Part shown: positions 42,260 through 51,445 of the stretch, one piece after another
How positions within the stretch are numbered: the first letter of the stretch is position 1
Layout: every line of letters starts with the position of its first letter
NCBI RefSeq assembly: GCF_005925345.1
Contig: NZ_SSHJ01000012.1
Coordinates: forward strand, 1 to 64,000
Reading direction: 5' to 3'
DNA: 64,000 nucleotides
DNA from: Pedobacter ureilyticus
GTDB taxonomy: Bacteria; Bacteroidota; Bacteroidia; Sphingobacteriales; Sphingobacteriaceae
Translations under genes and position numbers: made by a program
Notes under the pieces: generated by a model
What the model saw: the letters and a program-made list of their open reading frames with translations, nothing else
The model's database searches: none
What the model was told of the DNA's origin: nothing

Positions 42260-42970
42260 CTACCTTATTGTCTTATTTGTTAAACCTTTAGGCCCAAAGT
42301 TATATTTAAAGCCAACAGACAAGAAATTATAAATGTCTGCAGCATTGTTTTTAAACTTTGTTTTTGGATCGTTGTAGCCATCTAAACCTTCTCCGGTAAC
42401 TATATTGGTTTGATAGTTGAAATTCAACGTATACCTGATATCGCCCCATCCATCTGGAAAGTAGAAATCTATCCCTATGTTAATTGGGATAACGATCCCA
42501 GAACTCTTATCATCCCCAGGAAAGGTATATAAATTACCCGATTCATCCAGTTTTTCTCGAACAATAGAGTTCATGTTGTTCTTAATGTAGCCCAATCCGG
42601 TACCGAGGTAAAAGCCCTTGGTATAATTTAAGAAATCGCTGTAATAAAAATCAGTAAATTCTCCTGCTCTAAATTTAGTATTTAGCATTACAGCCTGATA
42701 GGCATTTGTAAATTCTCTTTTGTGGGGATCAGTAACTCTATTTCCACCTTTAACTAAGCCCATTTGAATTTCTAAACCGCCAGTAATAAAGGGAGTAAAA
42801 TTGTAATCTAAATTTGCATAACTAGCGAAACCAAAGCTTCCTTTCTGAACATCAGTAAAGCTATAAGTACCACCTGTGCCTGCACCTACGCTTAATTTAT
42901 AAAAGTTTGATTGACCAAATGCTGTAACCGTAAATAATACCAGTAGTAAAGCTAAGTAACGTTTTTTCAA
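42260..42970 (-). CDS. Outer-membrane beta-barrel protein
   Basis: 236 residues with a signal peptide (MKKRYLALLLVLFTVTAFGQ) and alternating amphipathic strands: FYKLSVGAGTGGTYSF, GFASYANLDYNFTPFITGGLEIQMG, GFYLGTGLGYIKNN, IGIDFYFPDGWGDIRYTLNFNYQT, and a terminal FLSVGFKYNFG with an aromatic near the end. Fits the small 8-10-strand barrel group. Function unknown. Confidence 0.8.
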   Translation of the reverse strand: MKKRYLALLLVLFTVTAFGQSNFYKLSVGAGTGGTYSFTDVQKGSFGFASYANLDYNFTPFITGGLEIQMGLVKGGNRVTDPHKREFTNAYQAVMLNTKFRAGEFTDFYYSDFLNYTKGFYLGTGLGYIKNNMNSIVREKLDESGNLYTFPGDDKSSGIVIPINIGIDFYFPDGWGDIRYTLNFNYQTNIVTGEGLDGYNDPKTKFKNNAADIYNFLSVGFKYNFGPKGLTNKTIR

Positions 42971-43030
42971 GTTGTTATAAATTAAGTGCTGCTATACAAA
43001 AGTATAATCTTTATTGAAAAAAATAAATAA

Positions 43031-43038
43031 TATCTTTG
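43031..43038 (+). promoter_or_regulatory. -7 element of pepT
   Basis: TATCTTTG ends five bases before the preferred pepT ATG at 43044, so the mRNA should start near the start codon. It also lies inside the longer alternative frame, which argues against that start. Confidence 0.5.
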
Positions 43039-43043
43039 AATTT

Positions 43044-44297
43044 ATGCAAGAAATTAAAATAAATGCTGTTTCTGTAGCCGAAAGGTTTATGAAATATGTG
43101 AAAATAGATACCCAATCCGATGCGTCGTCATCAACTACTCCTTCTACATCTAAACAAAAAAATTTAGGAAAAATTTTAGCAGATGAACTTTTAGCGATTG
43201 GGTTAAGCGACGCTCATTTAGACGAAAATGGGTATGTGTACGCCACCATTCCTGCCACTACTGATAAAATAGTGCCTGTGATTTGCTTTTGTTCGCACAT
43301 GGATACCTCGCCAGACAGTAGCGGAGAGAATGTAAAACCTATTGTGCATAAAAACTATCAAGGCCAAGATTTAGTTTTGCCAGATGATCACAATATTGTG
43401 TTAAAACTTTCTGAACATAAAGACCTTAAAAATCAAATTGGAAACGATATCATTACTGCTAGTGGTACAACTTTATTGGGTGCCGACAATAAAGCAGGTG
43501 TAGCAGAAATTATGGAAGCGGCTACTTATCTGGTACAAAATCCGCAAATTAAACATGGTGTTATAAAAATACTATTTACACCCGACGAAGAGATTGGCCG
43601 TGGTGTAGACAAGGTAGACTTAAAAAAACTCGGTGCTGATTTCGCCTATACCATTGACGGGGAAACCTTAGGTTCTATTGAGGACGAAACTTTCTCGGCA
43701 GATGGTGCTAAACTGGTAATTAATGGTGTAAGTGCACACCCTGGTTTCGCAAAAGGAAAGATGGAAAGTGCCATCAAGATTTTGGCAGATGTGATTAGTG
43801 CTTTACCGAAAGACAGGTTAAGTGCAGAAAGTACTTCGCAAAAAGAGGGGTTCATTCACCCAGTTGGAATGAGCGGCACCGCCGAACAAGCCGAAGCCAA
43901 CTTTATTATACGTGATTTTGATAACGATTTGCTAAAAGCGCATGGCGAGACCTTAGATAAAATTGTGAAAGAAGTGATGAAAGCTTACCCAAAATCAACT
44001 TATACTTTAACAATTAAAGAGCAATATCGTAATATGAAGGAGGTGCTGGATAAGCATCCGCAAATTATGGCAAATGGCATTGAAGCTTTAAAAAGAGCAG
44101 GCCTTAACCCAATTACTCGTAGCATTAGAGGCGGTACCGATGGCTCTCGCTTATCTTTTATGGGTTTACCTTGCCCTAATATTTTTACCGGCGGACATGC
44201 ATTTCACGGAAAACAAGAATGGGTAGCTATTCAGGATATGACAAAAGCGGTAGAAACTATCGTGCATTTAGTGCAGGTGTGGGAAGAAAGAAGTTAA
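43044..44297 (+). CDS. pepT: Peptidase T (aminotripeptidase)
   Basis: 417-residue M20B zinc enzyme that removes the N-terminal residue from tripeptides. Motifs: FMKYVKIDTQSD, PVICFCSHMDTSPD with metal His and Asp, TLLGADNKAGVAEIMEA with the bridging Asp, ILFTPDEEIGRG with catalytic and metal Glu, YTIDGETLGSIE, and IRGGTDGSRLSFMGLPCPNIFTGGHAFHG with the final His. A TTG at 43014 in the same frame adds ten residues, but the promoter element falls within it, so ATG 43044 is preferred. Confidence 0.95.
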   Translation: MQEIKINAVSVAERFMKYVKIDTQSDASSSTTPSTSKQKNLGKILADELLAIGLSDAHLDENGYVYATIPATTDKIVPVICFCSHMDTSPDSSGENVKPIVHKNYQGQDLVLPDDHNIVLKLSEHKDLKNQIGNDIITASGTTLLGADNKAGVAEIMEAATYLVQNPQIKHGVIKILFTPDEEIGRGVDKVDLKKLGADFAYTIDGETLGSIEDETFSADGAKLVINGVSAHPGFAKGKMESAIKILADVISALPKDRLSAESTSQKEGFIHPVGMSGTAEQAEANFIIRDFDNDLLKAHGETLDKIVKEVMKAYPKSTYTLTIKEQYRNMKEVLDKHPQIMANGIEALKRAGLNPITRSIRGGTDGSRLSFMGLPCPNIFTGGHAFHGKQEWVAIQDMTKAVETIVHLVQVWEERS

Positions 44298-44374
44298 TTT
44301 ACGAATGACAATTTTAGATTTACGATTTGCTCGTATTAATTTCGCGTTAGTGCTTTTAAATCATAAGTCGTCAC

Positions 44375-45055
44375 TTATAAAGTTAACTGCGCCAAATACT
44401 GGTCTTGCTCATCCACATACAAAATCTTACAATTCCAGCCATATTGTTTACTTAATCGTTGCAATGTGGTTGGATCAATATAAAGCCAATTAAACCAATT
44501 TCCTTTCTGATTTTTGTATTCGTAACAGAAGCTGATTTCGCCAAAATATTGATGAGTGGGCATGGGCATATCATCGTATAGATAAGATATATCCGAACTA
44601 TCAAAAAGCAATTGCCCTTTCGGATTTAATATTTTTTTGGCACTTTTTAGGAAGTCTTCAAAGCCTTGTAAAGTTCTAGTGAGGCCAATTCCATTCATCA
44701 TAAACAGTAAAGTATCGTATTTTTCTTTTACTTGAAAGAAATCTTGTAATTGAGGGTTTCTTACGCCTCGCTCTTGCATAATCTGCACGGCAATGGGAGA
44801 AATATCAATAGCACTTACATCGATCTTTTTTTTGTCTAACAGCAGCGCATGACTGCCTACTCCGGCACCAACATCTAAGACTTTTCCCTTACAGAGAGAT
44901 AACGCTTTCAATTCTATTTCAGGCATATCCTCTTCATTTCTAAAGAAAATATCTATCGGCATTTCCTCTGGCTCACCGTAAGAGTTATGTAGCCATAGGG
45001 TATCAGCTTTGCCAGACTGGTGAAAATCTGAAAGGGCGTTTCCGTAAATATCCAT
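44375..45055 (-). CDS. Class-I SAM-dependent methyltransferase
   Basis: 226 residues. SAM-binding motif I is KVLDVGAGVGSHALLL (about residues 57-72), followed by VSAIDISPIAVQIM and NGIGLTRTLQGFEDFL, then GQLLFDSSD. The C-terminal part is variable, and the substrate cannot be predicted. A -7 element lies five bases upstream of its start codon, so the transcript is near-leaderless. Confidence 0.85.
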   Translation of the reverse strand: MDIYGNALSDFHQSGKADTLWLHNSYGEPEEMPIDIFFRNEEDMPEIELKALSLCKGKVLDVGAGVGSHALLLDKKKIDVSAIDISPIAVQIMQERGVRNPQLQDFFQVKEKYDTLLFMMNGIGLTRTLQGFEDFLKSAKKILNPKGQLLFDSSDISYLYDDMPMPTHQYFGEISFCYEYKNQKGNWFNWLYIDPTTLQRLSKQYGWNCKILYVDEQDQYLAQLTL

Positions 45056-45059
45056 GCGT

Positions 45060-45067
45060 CAAAGATA
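45060..45067 (-). promoter_or_regulatory. -7 element of the methyltransferase gene
   Basis: Minus-strand TATCTTTG ends four bases before the methyltransferase ATG at 45055. Confidence 0.5.
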
Positions 45068-45092
45068 CGGAAATGCCCTTATAAGTATTGCG

Positions 45093-45192
45093 GTCGTTGC
45101 GAGGTATGAAGCAATCTTATCTAAATTGACAAGATATCGCTTTAAGATTGCTTTACCGAAAAATGGGCATAAACTGTGCCTTGCAATGACGA
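45093..45192. repeat. Long imperfect palindrome of the CGTCATTGCGAGG family
   Basis: GTCGTTGCGAGG on the left and CTTGCAATGACGA on the right, with inner AGCAATCTT/AGATTGCT arms, form a long hairpin of about 100 bases between two minus-strand genes. Confidence 0.65.
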
Positions 45193-45206
45193 TAAAGTTT
45201 TTAATT

Positions 45207-45413
45207 TTACGCTTTTATTCTATCTGCTTGAGCTTTTACAGCATCGGCCACGCCGGCTATTTTATCTTTAGACTTATCTAAAAGGTCGCAAAACCAATCA
45301 CCAACTTTATCTTTTAAAGCGCTGTCTTTATCTGATGAAATTACCATCGCTACTATGGCGCCTAAAGCTATTCCTGCTAAAACCCCACCTAATATCTTTG
45401 TTTGCTTTGTCAT
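45207..45413 (-). CDS. YtxH-type small membrane-anchored protein
   Basis: 68 residues: an N-terminal glycine-rich membrane segment (ILGGVLAGIALGAIVAMVI) followed by a charged amphipathic helix (LKDKVGDWFCDLLDKSKDKIAGVADAVKAQADRIKA). This is the YtxH layout. Such proteins respond to stress in several bacteria, but their function is uncertain. Stand-alone gene flanked by dispersed palindromes. Confidence 0.8.
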   Translation of the reverse strand: MTKQTKILGGVLAGIALGAIVAMVISSDKDSALKDKVGDWFCDLLDKSKDKIAGVADAVKAQADRIKA

Positions 45414-45849
45414 AATTAATGTCTTTTATTAATTTAAAAACGATGGTATGGAAAGATTGTTTTAAGGTTTTTGTTAAAAGTTGTTATTGTTTGTATTTCT
45501 ATTGCTATGTCTTCATTGCCAGCTCTACTGGTAATCGTAATGCAATAAGATTTTGAAAAAACTTTATCTCGCTTTAAGATTCCCGCCTACGCGGGAATGA
45601 CGGATTGCATAGGCAAACTGCAAAAATCAAAAACCCCCAAGCCTGAGCGTTCGTCATTTCGAACGAGGAACGAGGAGAAATCTAGCAATTATATTTATAC
45701 AGCTAGTTAGATTTAACTTCGGTTGATTTTTAATTCTCTTCGTCGTGCCTCCTCATCGAAATGACGTAAGCGATAGAATGGTGCCAAAACCCAAAAATCC
45801 CCAAGCCTAATTAAAGATTTGGGGATTTGTTGTATAATCATTTTGGAAC
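45414..45849. repeat. Noncoding stretch built from dispersed palindromes
   Basis: No gene in 436 bases. It holds ATTCCCGC-CTAC-GCGGGAAT (45579-45598); the CGTCATTTCGA family as a long inverted repeat (45652-45766, with GAGGAACGAGGAGAAATC in the left arm); and two similar AAAACCCCCAAGCCTGA / AAATCCCCAAGCCTAA segments, the second being the sdhB terminator. Confidence 0.7.
45795..45828 (-). terminator. sdhB intrinsic terminator
   Basis: AAATCCCCAA and TTGGGGATTT pair over 10 bp around a 14-base loop, directly after the sdhB stop on the minus strand. Confidence 0.8.
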
Positions 45850-46620
45850 TTATACTTCCTCTTCGCTGATGAATTTAGCAGATAGATAATCTCTGTTCAT
45901 ACGAGCTATGTTCTCTAGTGAAATGCCTTTTGGACATTCTGCCTCGCAAGCACCAGTATTGGTACAGTTACCGAAACCTTCTTCATCCATTTGGGCTACC
46001 ATGCTTTGTACACGACGATAACGCTCTGGCTGCCCTTGTGGCAATAAAGCCAACTGCGATACTTTTGCTGAAACGAAAAGCATTGCCGAAGCATTTTTAC
46101 AAGTAGCCACACAAGCACCGCAACCAATACAAGCAGCCGCTTCGAAAGCCGCATCTGCTTTTGCTTTTGGAATTGGCAATGCGTTAGCGTCTTGTGCATT
46201 ACCGGTATTTACCGATACGAAACCACCCGAAGCAATGATACGGTCGAAAGCAGAGCGATCTACTGCTAAATCTTTAATTACCGGAAATGCTTTTGCTCTC
46301 CAAGGCTCAACCACAATGGTATCGCCATCTTTAAAAGAACGCATGTGTAATTGACAAGTAGTTACCAAGTCTTTTGGCCCATGTGGCTGCCCATTGATGA
46401 ACATTGAACACATACCGCAGATTCCTTCTCTACAATCATGGTCAAAAACCACTGGCTCCTCGCCTTTAGTAATTAATTGTTCGTTTAAAACATCAAACAT
46501 CTCTAAGAAAGACATGTCTGGAGAAATATCAGAAAGCTTGTAATCAACTAGTTTACCTGCTGAGTTTTTATTTTTTTGACGCCAAACTTGTAGCGTTAAA
46601 TTCATGTTTCCTGTACTCAT
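45850..46620 (-). CDS. sdhB: Succinate dehydrogenase/fumarate reductase iron-sulfur subunit
   Basis: 256-residue electron-transfer subunit. Three clusters can be placed: [2Fe-2S] by [11 protein letters not shown] plus a later Cys in VTTCQLH; [4Fe-4S] by [11 protein letters not shown]; [3Fe-4S] by [15 protein letters not shown], the final C-P typical of the 4Fe/3Fe ligands. It carries electrons from SdhA flavin to the membrane cytochrome. Order sdhC-sdhA-sdhB with one cytochrome subunit is the Bacteroidota (menaquinone-linked) type, consistent with mqn genes in the window. Confidence 0.96.
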   Translation of the reverse strand: MSTGNMNLTLQVWRQKNKNSAGKLVDYKLSDISPDMSFLEMFDVLNEQLITKGEEPVVFDHDCREGICGMCSMFINGQPHGPKDLVTTCQLHMRSFKDGDTIVVEPWRAKAFPVIKDLAVDRSAFDRIIASGGFVSVNTGNAQDANALPIPKAKADAAFEAAACIGCGACVATCKNASAMLFVSAKVSQLALLPQGQPERYRRVQSMVAQMDEEGFGNCTNTGACEAECPKGISLENIARMNRDYLSAKFISEEEV

Positions 46621-46655
46621 CTTGTTGAGATTTAAGTATTGAGTAACAAGTATCG

Positions 46656-46687
46656 AGTATCAAGATTTTCATTCAAGTCTTGATACT
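46656..46687. repeat. Inverted repeat between sdhA and sdhB
   Basis: AGTATCAAGA and TCTTGATACT form a 10-bp stem around a 12-base loop inside the operon gap of 86 bases, with TATCGAG/TTGATACTC flanks. Perhaps an RNA-stability element or a dispersed palindrome. Confidence 0.55.
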
Positions 46688-46706
46688 TGATACTCATCTC
46701 TTACTA

Positions 46707-48686
46707 CTATTTATAATTCCTTTGTGCTACTTTAATATTCTCGTAGTTCAATTCTTCTTTGTGTAATTCAAATTCACTTACGCCTTTGTATTCCCAAGCC
46801 GCTACATAAGCAAAGTTTTCGTCATCACGTTTTGCCTCGCCTTCTTCAGTTTGGTGCTCTTCCCTAAAGTGACCGCCACAGCTTTCCTCTCTGTTAAGGG
46901 CATCAATACACATCAGCTCTCCTAATTCAATAAAGTCGGCAACGCGGTGTGCTTTTTCCAACTCAGGGTTAAACTCATCAGCAGAACCTGGCACTTTAAC
47001 ATCAGCCCAAAACTCTCTACGTAAGTCCTGAATTTCTTTAATGGCTTGTGTTAATCCTTCTCTGTTACGAGCCATACCGCATTTTTCCCACATAATGTGA
47101 CCTAATCTTTTGTGGAAATGATCTACAGATTTAGTTCCATTAATGCTTAAGAACTTATCAATGGTAGCTTTTACATTATTTTCTGCTTCTACAAACGCAG
47201 GGTGGTCTGTTGGGATAGGTTTAGTGGCAATCTCCTTTGATAAGTAAGAACCGATCGTGTAAGGCAATACGAAATAACCATCAGCCAAACCTTGCATTAA
47301 TGCCGAAGCTCCTAAACGGTTAGCACCGTGGTCTGAGAAGTTAGCTTCACCAGTACAGTACAAACCCGGAATGGTTGTCATCAAATCATAATCTACCCAA
47401 ACACCGCCCATGGTGTAGTGTACCGCCGGGTAAATACGCATTGGGGTTTCGTAAGGATTTTCACCAGTAATTTGCGCATACATATCGAACAAGTTACCGT
47501 ACTTTTCTTTAATTACGGCAGTACCTAAACGCATGCAAGTTTCCTTATCAGGATTATGGTTACCCGCTTTAGAAGCTTCGATACGACCATAACGCTCTGT
47601 GTTTGCTTTAAAATCTAAGTATACCGCTAATTTAGAGGCACCTACACCGTAACCCGCATCGCAACGCTCTTTAGCGGCACGAGAAGCTACGTCACGTGGT
47701 ACCAAGTTACCAAAAGCAGGATAACGACGCTCTAAATAGTAATCTCTTTCATCTTCTGGAATATCCGAAGGTTTACGAGGATCATCTTTCTTTTTAGGCA
47801 CCCAGATACGACCATCGTTACGTAACGACTCCGACATCAATGTCAATTTAGATTGGTGATCTCCAGAAACTGGGATACAAGTAGGGTGGATTTGTGTATA
47901 GCAAGGGTTAGCAAAGAAAGCTCCTTTCTTATGCACTTTCCAGGCTGCAGTAACGTTACTACCCATGGCGTTGGTAGACAAGTAGAATACGTTTCCGTAA
48001 CCACCTGTACCTAAAACCACGGCATGACCGAAGTGACGCTCTAACTCGCCAGTAATTAAGTTACGGGCAATGATACCACGAGCTTTACCATCAATCACAA
48101 CCACATCAAGCATTTCGTGGCGAGTGTACATTTGTACTTTACCCATACCTACTTGGCGCTCTAAAGCGGAGTAAGCGCCTAACAATAACTGTTGACCAGT
48201 TTGTCCAGCTGCGTAGAAGGTACGTTGCACTTGTGTACCACCAAAAGAACGGTTATCTAACAAACCACCATATTCACGAGCCAAAGGCACACCTTGCGCC
48301 ACGCATTGGTCAATAATGTTGGCACTTACCTCGGCTAAACGGTGTACGTTAGCTTCACGAGCTCTGTAGTCACCACCTTTAATGGTATCGTAAAATAAAC
48401 GGTAAGTGCTATCCCCATCATTTTGATAGTTTTTTGCGGCGTTAATACCACCTTGAGCAGCAATAGAGTGCGCTCTACGGGGCGAATCCTGAAAGCAAAA
48501 ACATTTTACTTTGTAGCCCATTTCTGCTAAAGTAGCTGCTGCAGATGCACCAGCTAAACCAGAACCTACTACAATTACTTCTAAGCTTCTTTTATTCGCT
48601 GGGTTAACCAACGGAATAGAAGATTTATATTTTGTCCACTTTTGGGTCAATTCGCCCGCAGGGATATTTGAATTTAATTTCGACAT
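46707..48686 (-). CDS. sdhA: Succinate dehydrogenase/fumarate reductase flavoprotein
   Basis: 659-residue catalytic subunit with covalent [20 protein letters not shown] is the FAD-binding Rossmann motif; the flavin-linking His is in [27 protein letters not shown] and [13 protein letters not shown] belong to the active site; [24 protein letters not shown] is the second FAD motif. Oxidises succinate or reduces fumarate on the cytoplasmic face. Lies 31 bases from sdhC and 86 from sdhB. Confidence 0.97.
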   Translation of the reverse strand: MSKLNSNIPAGELTQKWTKYKSSIPLVNPANKRSLEVIVVGSGLAGASAAATLAEMGYKVKCFCFQDSPRRAHSIAAQGGINAAKNYQNDGDSTYRLFYDTIKGGDYRAREANVHRLAEVSANIIDQCVAQGVPLAREYGGLLDNRSFGGTQVQRTFYAAGQTGQQLLLGAYSALERQVGMGKVQMYTRHEMLDVVVIDGKARGIIARNLITGELERHFGHAVVLGTGGYGNVFYLSTNAMGSNVTAAWKVHKKGAFFANPCYTQIHPTCIPVSGDHQSKLTLMSESLRNDGRIWVPKKKDDPRKPSDIPEDERDYYLERRYPAFGNLVPRDVASRAAKERCDAGYGVGASKLAVYLDFKANTERYGRIEASKAGNHNPDKETCMRLGTAVIKEKYGNLFDMYAQITGENPYETPMRIYPAVHYTMGGVWVDYDLMTTIPGLYCTGEANFSDHGANRLGASALMQGLADGYFVLPYTIGSYLSKEIATKPIPTDHPAFVEAENNVKATIDKFLSINGTKSVDHFHKRLGHIMWEKCGMARNREGLTQAIKEIQDLRREFWADVKVPGSADEFNPELEKAHRVADFIELGELMCIDALNREESCGGHFREEHQTEEGEAKRDDENFAYVAAWEYKGVSEFELHKEELNYENIKVAQRNYK

Positions 48687-48717
48687 TTACTTAATCCTTT
48701 TAATTAAACGTTTCGGC

Positions 48718-49386
48718 TTAGCTAATCCAGCCTAAATAGATGGAAATTGGCATTAATGCAAAAATGATAGGAACAATGATCGAGAACCATACCCCTACTG
48801 TTTTTACTACTGGCGTCCATTTTTTATGGTTCCAGCCCATTGTTTGAAAAGACGATTGAAAACCGTGTAACAAGTGATAGCCTAGTGAAATAACACCTAA
48901 AACATACACCACCACTACCAAAGGATCTTGAAAAATCATCACAATGTTTTGGAAAGTGTTGTGCGCCTCATGTGTGTAAACAGCTACCTTAGTTGGCCAC
49001 CAGAAGTGATAAAGGTGCATTACTAAAAACATTAAAATTAATGTTCCGAGTAAACCCATGCTACGCGAATACCAAGTGCTGTTAGCCTGAGGCTTGTTGT
49101 AGGCATACTTTTCTGGCCTTGCCGCATTGTTTTGTGCAGTTAACATTACCGCCTGTACAATGTGAAGGATAATTCCTAAGAATAACCCAACTTCCAAGAT
49201 ACGAATTACAATATTGTGGCTCATAAAATCGGCCGCCACATTAAAGGTTTCTCCGCCATCATTTACAAAAATTAGTGCGTTTATAGATACGTGAACAACA
49301 AGAAACGAAATCAAGAACAGACCCGTTAGCCCCATTACAAACTTTCTACCTATAGACGACGTAAAAGCTTTACTTAAACTACTCAT
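48718..49386 (-). CDS. sdhC: Succinate dehydrogenase cytochrome b subunit
   Basis: 222-residue membrane anchor with five helices: GLFLISFLVVHVSINALIF, ILEVGLFLGIILHIVQAVML, LLGTLILMFLVMHLYHFWW, VVVVYVLGVISLGYHLLHGF, and a C-terminal SIIVPIIFALMPISIYLGW. Conserved His residues in helices 1, 2, 3 and 4 suit two haem b groups, as in the single-subunit B-type enzymes. It anchors SdhAB and passes electrons to menaquinone. First gene of the operon. Confidence 0.94.
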   Translation of the reverse strand: MSSLSKAFTSSIGRKFVMGLTGLFLISFLVVHVSINALIFVNDGGETFNVAADFMSHNIVIRILEVGLFLGIILHIVQAVMLTAQNNAARPEKYAYNKPQANSTWYSRSMGLLGTLILMFLVMHLYHFWWPTKVAVYTHEAHNTFQNIVMIFQDPLVVVVYVLGVISLGYHLLHGFQSSFQTMGWNHKKWTPVVKTVGVWFSIIVPIIFALMPISIYLGWIS

Positions 49387-49414
49387 TAGATTGTTTATTT
49401 ATATTACTAGTGTG

Positions 49415-49422
49415 CAAAGCTA
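49415..49422 (-). promoter_or_regulatory. -7 element of the sdh operon
   Basis: Minus-strand TAGCTTTG fits TAnnTTTG and lies 28 bases before the sdhC start. Confidence 0.5.
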
Positions 49423-49979
49423 TCTAAAATATGAAAACATATCTTTAATAAAACTTACAAAAAAACGACAAATTAACAATTTAGAAACGTTCTAAGTAAA
49501 TTACAGTCTTGGCAACGTTTGCAGTTGTTATTTAAGGAGTTAAATTTGAAAATGGAAGGCAGTGGTTCATCGGGAGTAGTAGCCCTGCTGTTTGCTGCTA
49601 TCTTTTTGCTCTGGGCTGCCTATCATTCTGAGGAACGAGGAATCTATTTCTGGATTGCTAGACCCAACAGATCCTTCACTACGTTCAGGATGACAGATAA
49701 ACAAAAAGTATATCCGCTGCCATCAGGTTTAATTAACACAAAACCGTGCAAGGAAACTTAGCGTTCTTTGCAGTTCTCTTCTTTTTCTTCGCGTTAAAAT
49801 TAACCGCAAAGCTTTTGGAGTTGTCGCAAAGTGACACAAAGAATAGTTACTGCACAAACCTTGTCAATCTTACAAGCTTTTTTCATAGGAAAAATTGACA
49901 AAGTTGACCCCAACTACAGTACAATTTGCTTTTAGCCTCAATTAGAAGTACTTTTATCCTATATTATTAAAAATATCAA
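49423..49979. other. Noncoding stretch before the DEAD-box helicase gene
   Basis: About 560 bases with no convincing gene. It holds a TCATTCTGAGGAACGAGG...CAGGATGA palindromic repeat (49622-49697) and a GTTCTTTGC...GCAAAG region resembling the TTGCG/AAAG interspersed repeats. A weak ORF at 49552-49761 is described separately. Confidence 0.6.
49552..49761 (+). CDS. Doubtful small ORF interrupted by a palindromic repeat
   Basis: The ATG at 49552 opens MEGSGSSGVVALLFAAIFLLWAAY, a plausible single membrane segment, but from codon 25 the frame runs straight through a dispersed palindrome (HSEERGIYF...FRMTDK). If a small membrane protein existed here, the repeat has replaced its end. Equally it may be noncoding. 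Confidence 0.2.
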   Translation: MEGSGSSGVVALLFAAIFLLWAAYHSEERGIYFWIARPNRSFTTFRMTDKQKVYPLPSGLINTKPCKET

Positions 49980-51215
49980 TTGGATTTTAAAGAATTTGGA
50001 TTTAACGCGGAGCTTTTAGAAGGCCTGCTAGCAATGGGCTTCAAAAATGCTACCCCAATACAGCAACAAGCTATACCATTAATTACAGCTAACAAAGATT
50101 TAATAGCTTGTGCGCAAACTGGCACCGGTAAAACTGGAGCTTTTTTGCTGCCTATCATGAATATGCTTACGCAAAAGCACGAACGCCATAATAATGTGCT
50201 GATTTTGACACCAACTCGCGAGCTCGCCCAACAAATAGATTTACAGGTAGAAGCGCTATCGTATTTTACCAACATCAGTTCGCTAACTGTTTTTGGTGGC
50301 GGCGATGGCGTGGCTTACGAGCAGCAAAAACGTTCGATGCGTGAGGGAGTGGATATCATTATTGCTACCCCAGGCAGGCTGATCTCTCATTTGGCTTCTG
50401 GTGTATTAAAAATGGACCAACTAGAACACTTGGTACTAGATGAGGCCGACCGAATGTTGGACATGGGTTTCTACGATGATATCATGAAAATTGTAGGTTA
50501 TCTACCAAAAACCAGACAAACAGTAATGTTTTCGGCTACCATGCCACCAAAAATTAGAAAACTAGCAGCTACTTTATTGAACGAGCCAGAACAAATTAGT
50601 CTTGCTATTTCAAAACCAGCCGAAGGAATTAACCAACAAGTTTACCTCATTCATGATGAGCAAAAAGTTCCTTTGCTTACCGAAATGTTAAAGTCGGCTA
50701 CCTATAACCGCATTATTGTTTTTGCTGGTCGTAAGGAAAAAGTAAAAGAGCTTGGAAAAGTGTTCAAAAAATTAGGTTTAAAAGCCGCAGCATTCCACAG
50801 CGATTTAGAGCAAAAAGAACGCGAAGCCATCATGCTCGATTTTAAAAACGACAAGCTGAACGTATTAATCGGCACCGATGTTTTAAGTAGAGGAATTGAT
50901 GTAACCGGAATTGATTTGGTAATTAATTACGATGCACCGCAAGACCCAGAAGACTATATTCACAGAATTGGGCGTACGGCTAGAGCGGCTACAACCGGAA
51001 CAGCAATTACCTTAGTTAACGGAAAAGACAAACGTCGTTTAGCAAATATCGAGAAGCTAATTGAGCGTCAAATTGATAGAATGCCTTTGCCTGAGCATTT
51101 AGGCGAAGCTCCAAAAGATGAACCTGTAGGAGAAAAGAAACCGTTCAAGAAAAAGAAAAAGTTTTTTAAGAAGAAGCCGAAGCCGCAAGGAACTGCTCCA
51201 GCAAAAACAGAGTAA
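49980..51215 (+). CDS. DEAD-box RNA helicase, RhlE-like
   Basis: 411 residues: Q motif FKEFGFNAELLEGLLAMGFKNATPIQQQ, Walker A AQTGTGKT, TPTRELAQQ, DEAD box VLDEADRMLDMG, SAT, and helicase motif VI HRIGRTAR. A strongly basic tail (KKPFKKKKKFFKKKPK) should help RNA binding. Remodels RNA, perhaps in cold response or ribosome assembly. It starts with TTG at 49980; no ATG fits because the Q motif begins at residue 3, so an unusual start codon is used. Confidence 0.93.
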   Translation: MDFKEFGFNAELLEGLLAMGFKNATPIQQQAIPLITANKDLIACAQTGTGKTGAFLLPIMNMLTQKHERHNNVLILTPTRELAQQIDLQVEALSYFTNISSLTVFGGGDGVAYEQQKRSMREGVDIIIATPGRLISHLASGVLKMDQLEHLVLDEADRMLDMGFYDDIMKIVGYLPKTRQTVMFSATMPPKIRKLAATLLNEPEQISLAISKPAEGINQQVYLIHDEQKVPLLTEMLKSATYNRIIVFAGRKEKVKELGKVFKKLGLKAAAFHSDLEQKEREAIMLDFKNDKLNVLIGTDVLSRGIDVTGIDLVINYDAPQDPEDYIHRIGRTARAATTGTAITLVNGKDKRRLANIEKLIERQIDRMPLPEHLGEAPKDEPVGEKKPFKKKKKFFKKKPKPQGTAPAKTE

Positions 51216-51293
51216 ATTTATTGGTTTTGTGTTTTAAGGTCGCTTTTCTGAATAGTCGGGACAGGCTATCCCTCGAAATGACGCTCCTGTTGC

Positions 51294-51372
51294 CGTCATT
51301 TCGACGAGGAACGAGGAGAAATCTAACTACATGCACTAAGCGCTAGATTTCTCACATTCGTTCGAAATGACG
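51294..51372. repeat. CGTCATTTCGA palindromic repeat
   Basis: CGTCATTTCGA and TCGAAATGACG inverted arms, with GAGAAATCTA/TAGATTTCTC inside. Same family as 45652-45766. Between the helicase and rarA genes. Confidence 0.7.
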
Positions 51373-51445
51373 ACAAGGGCTCTGCTTTAGGCTCTAGCTT
51401 AGATTACTTTTTAAAGTTTTTAGCTAAATTTCTTACCTTTAAAAA

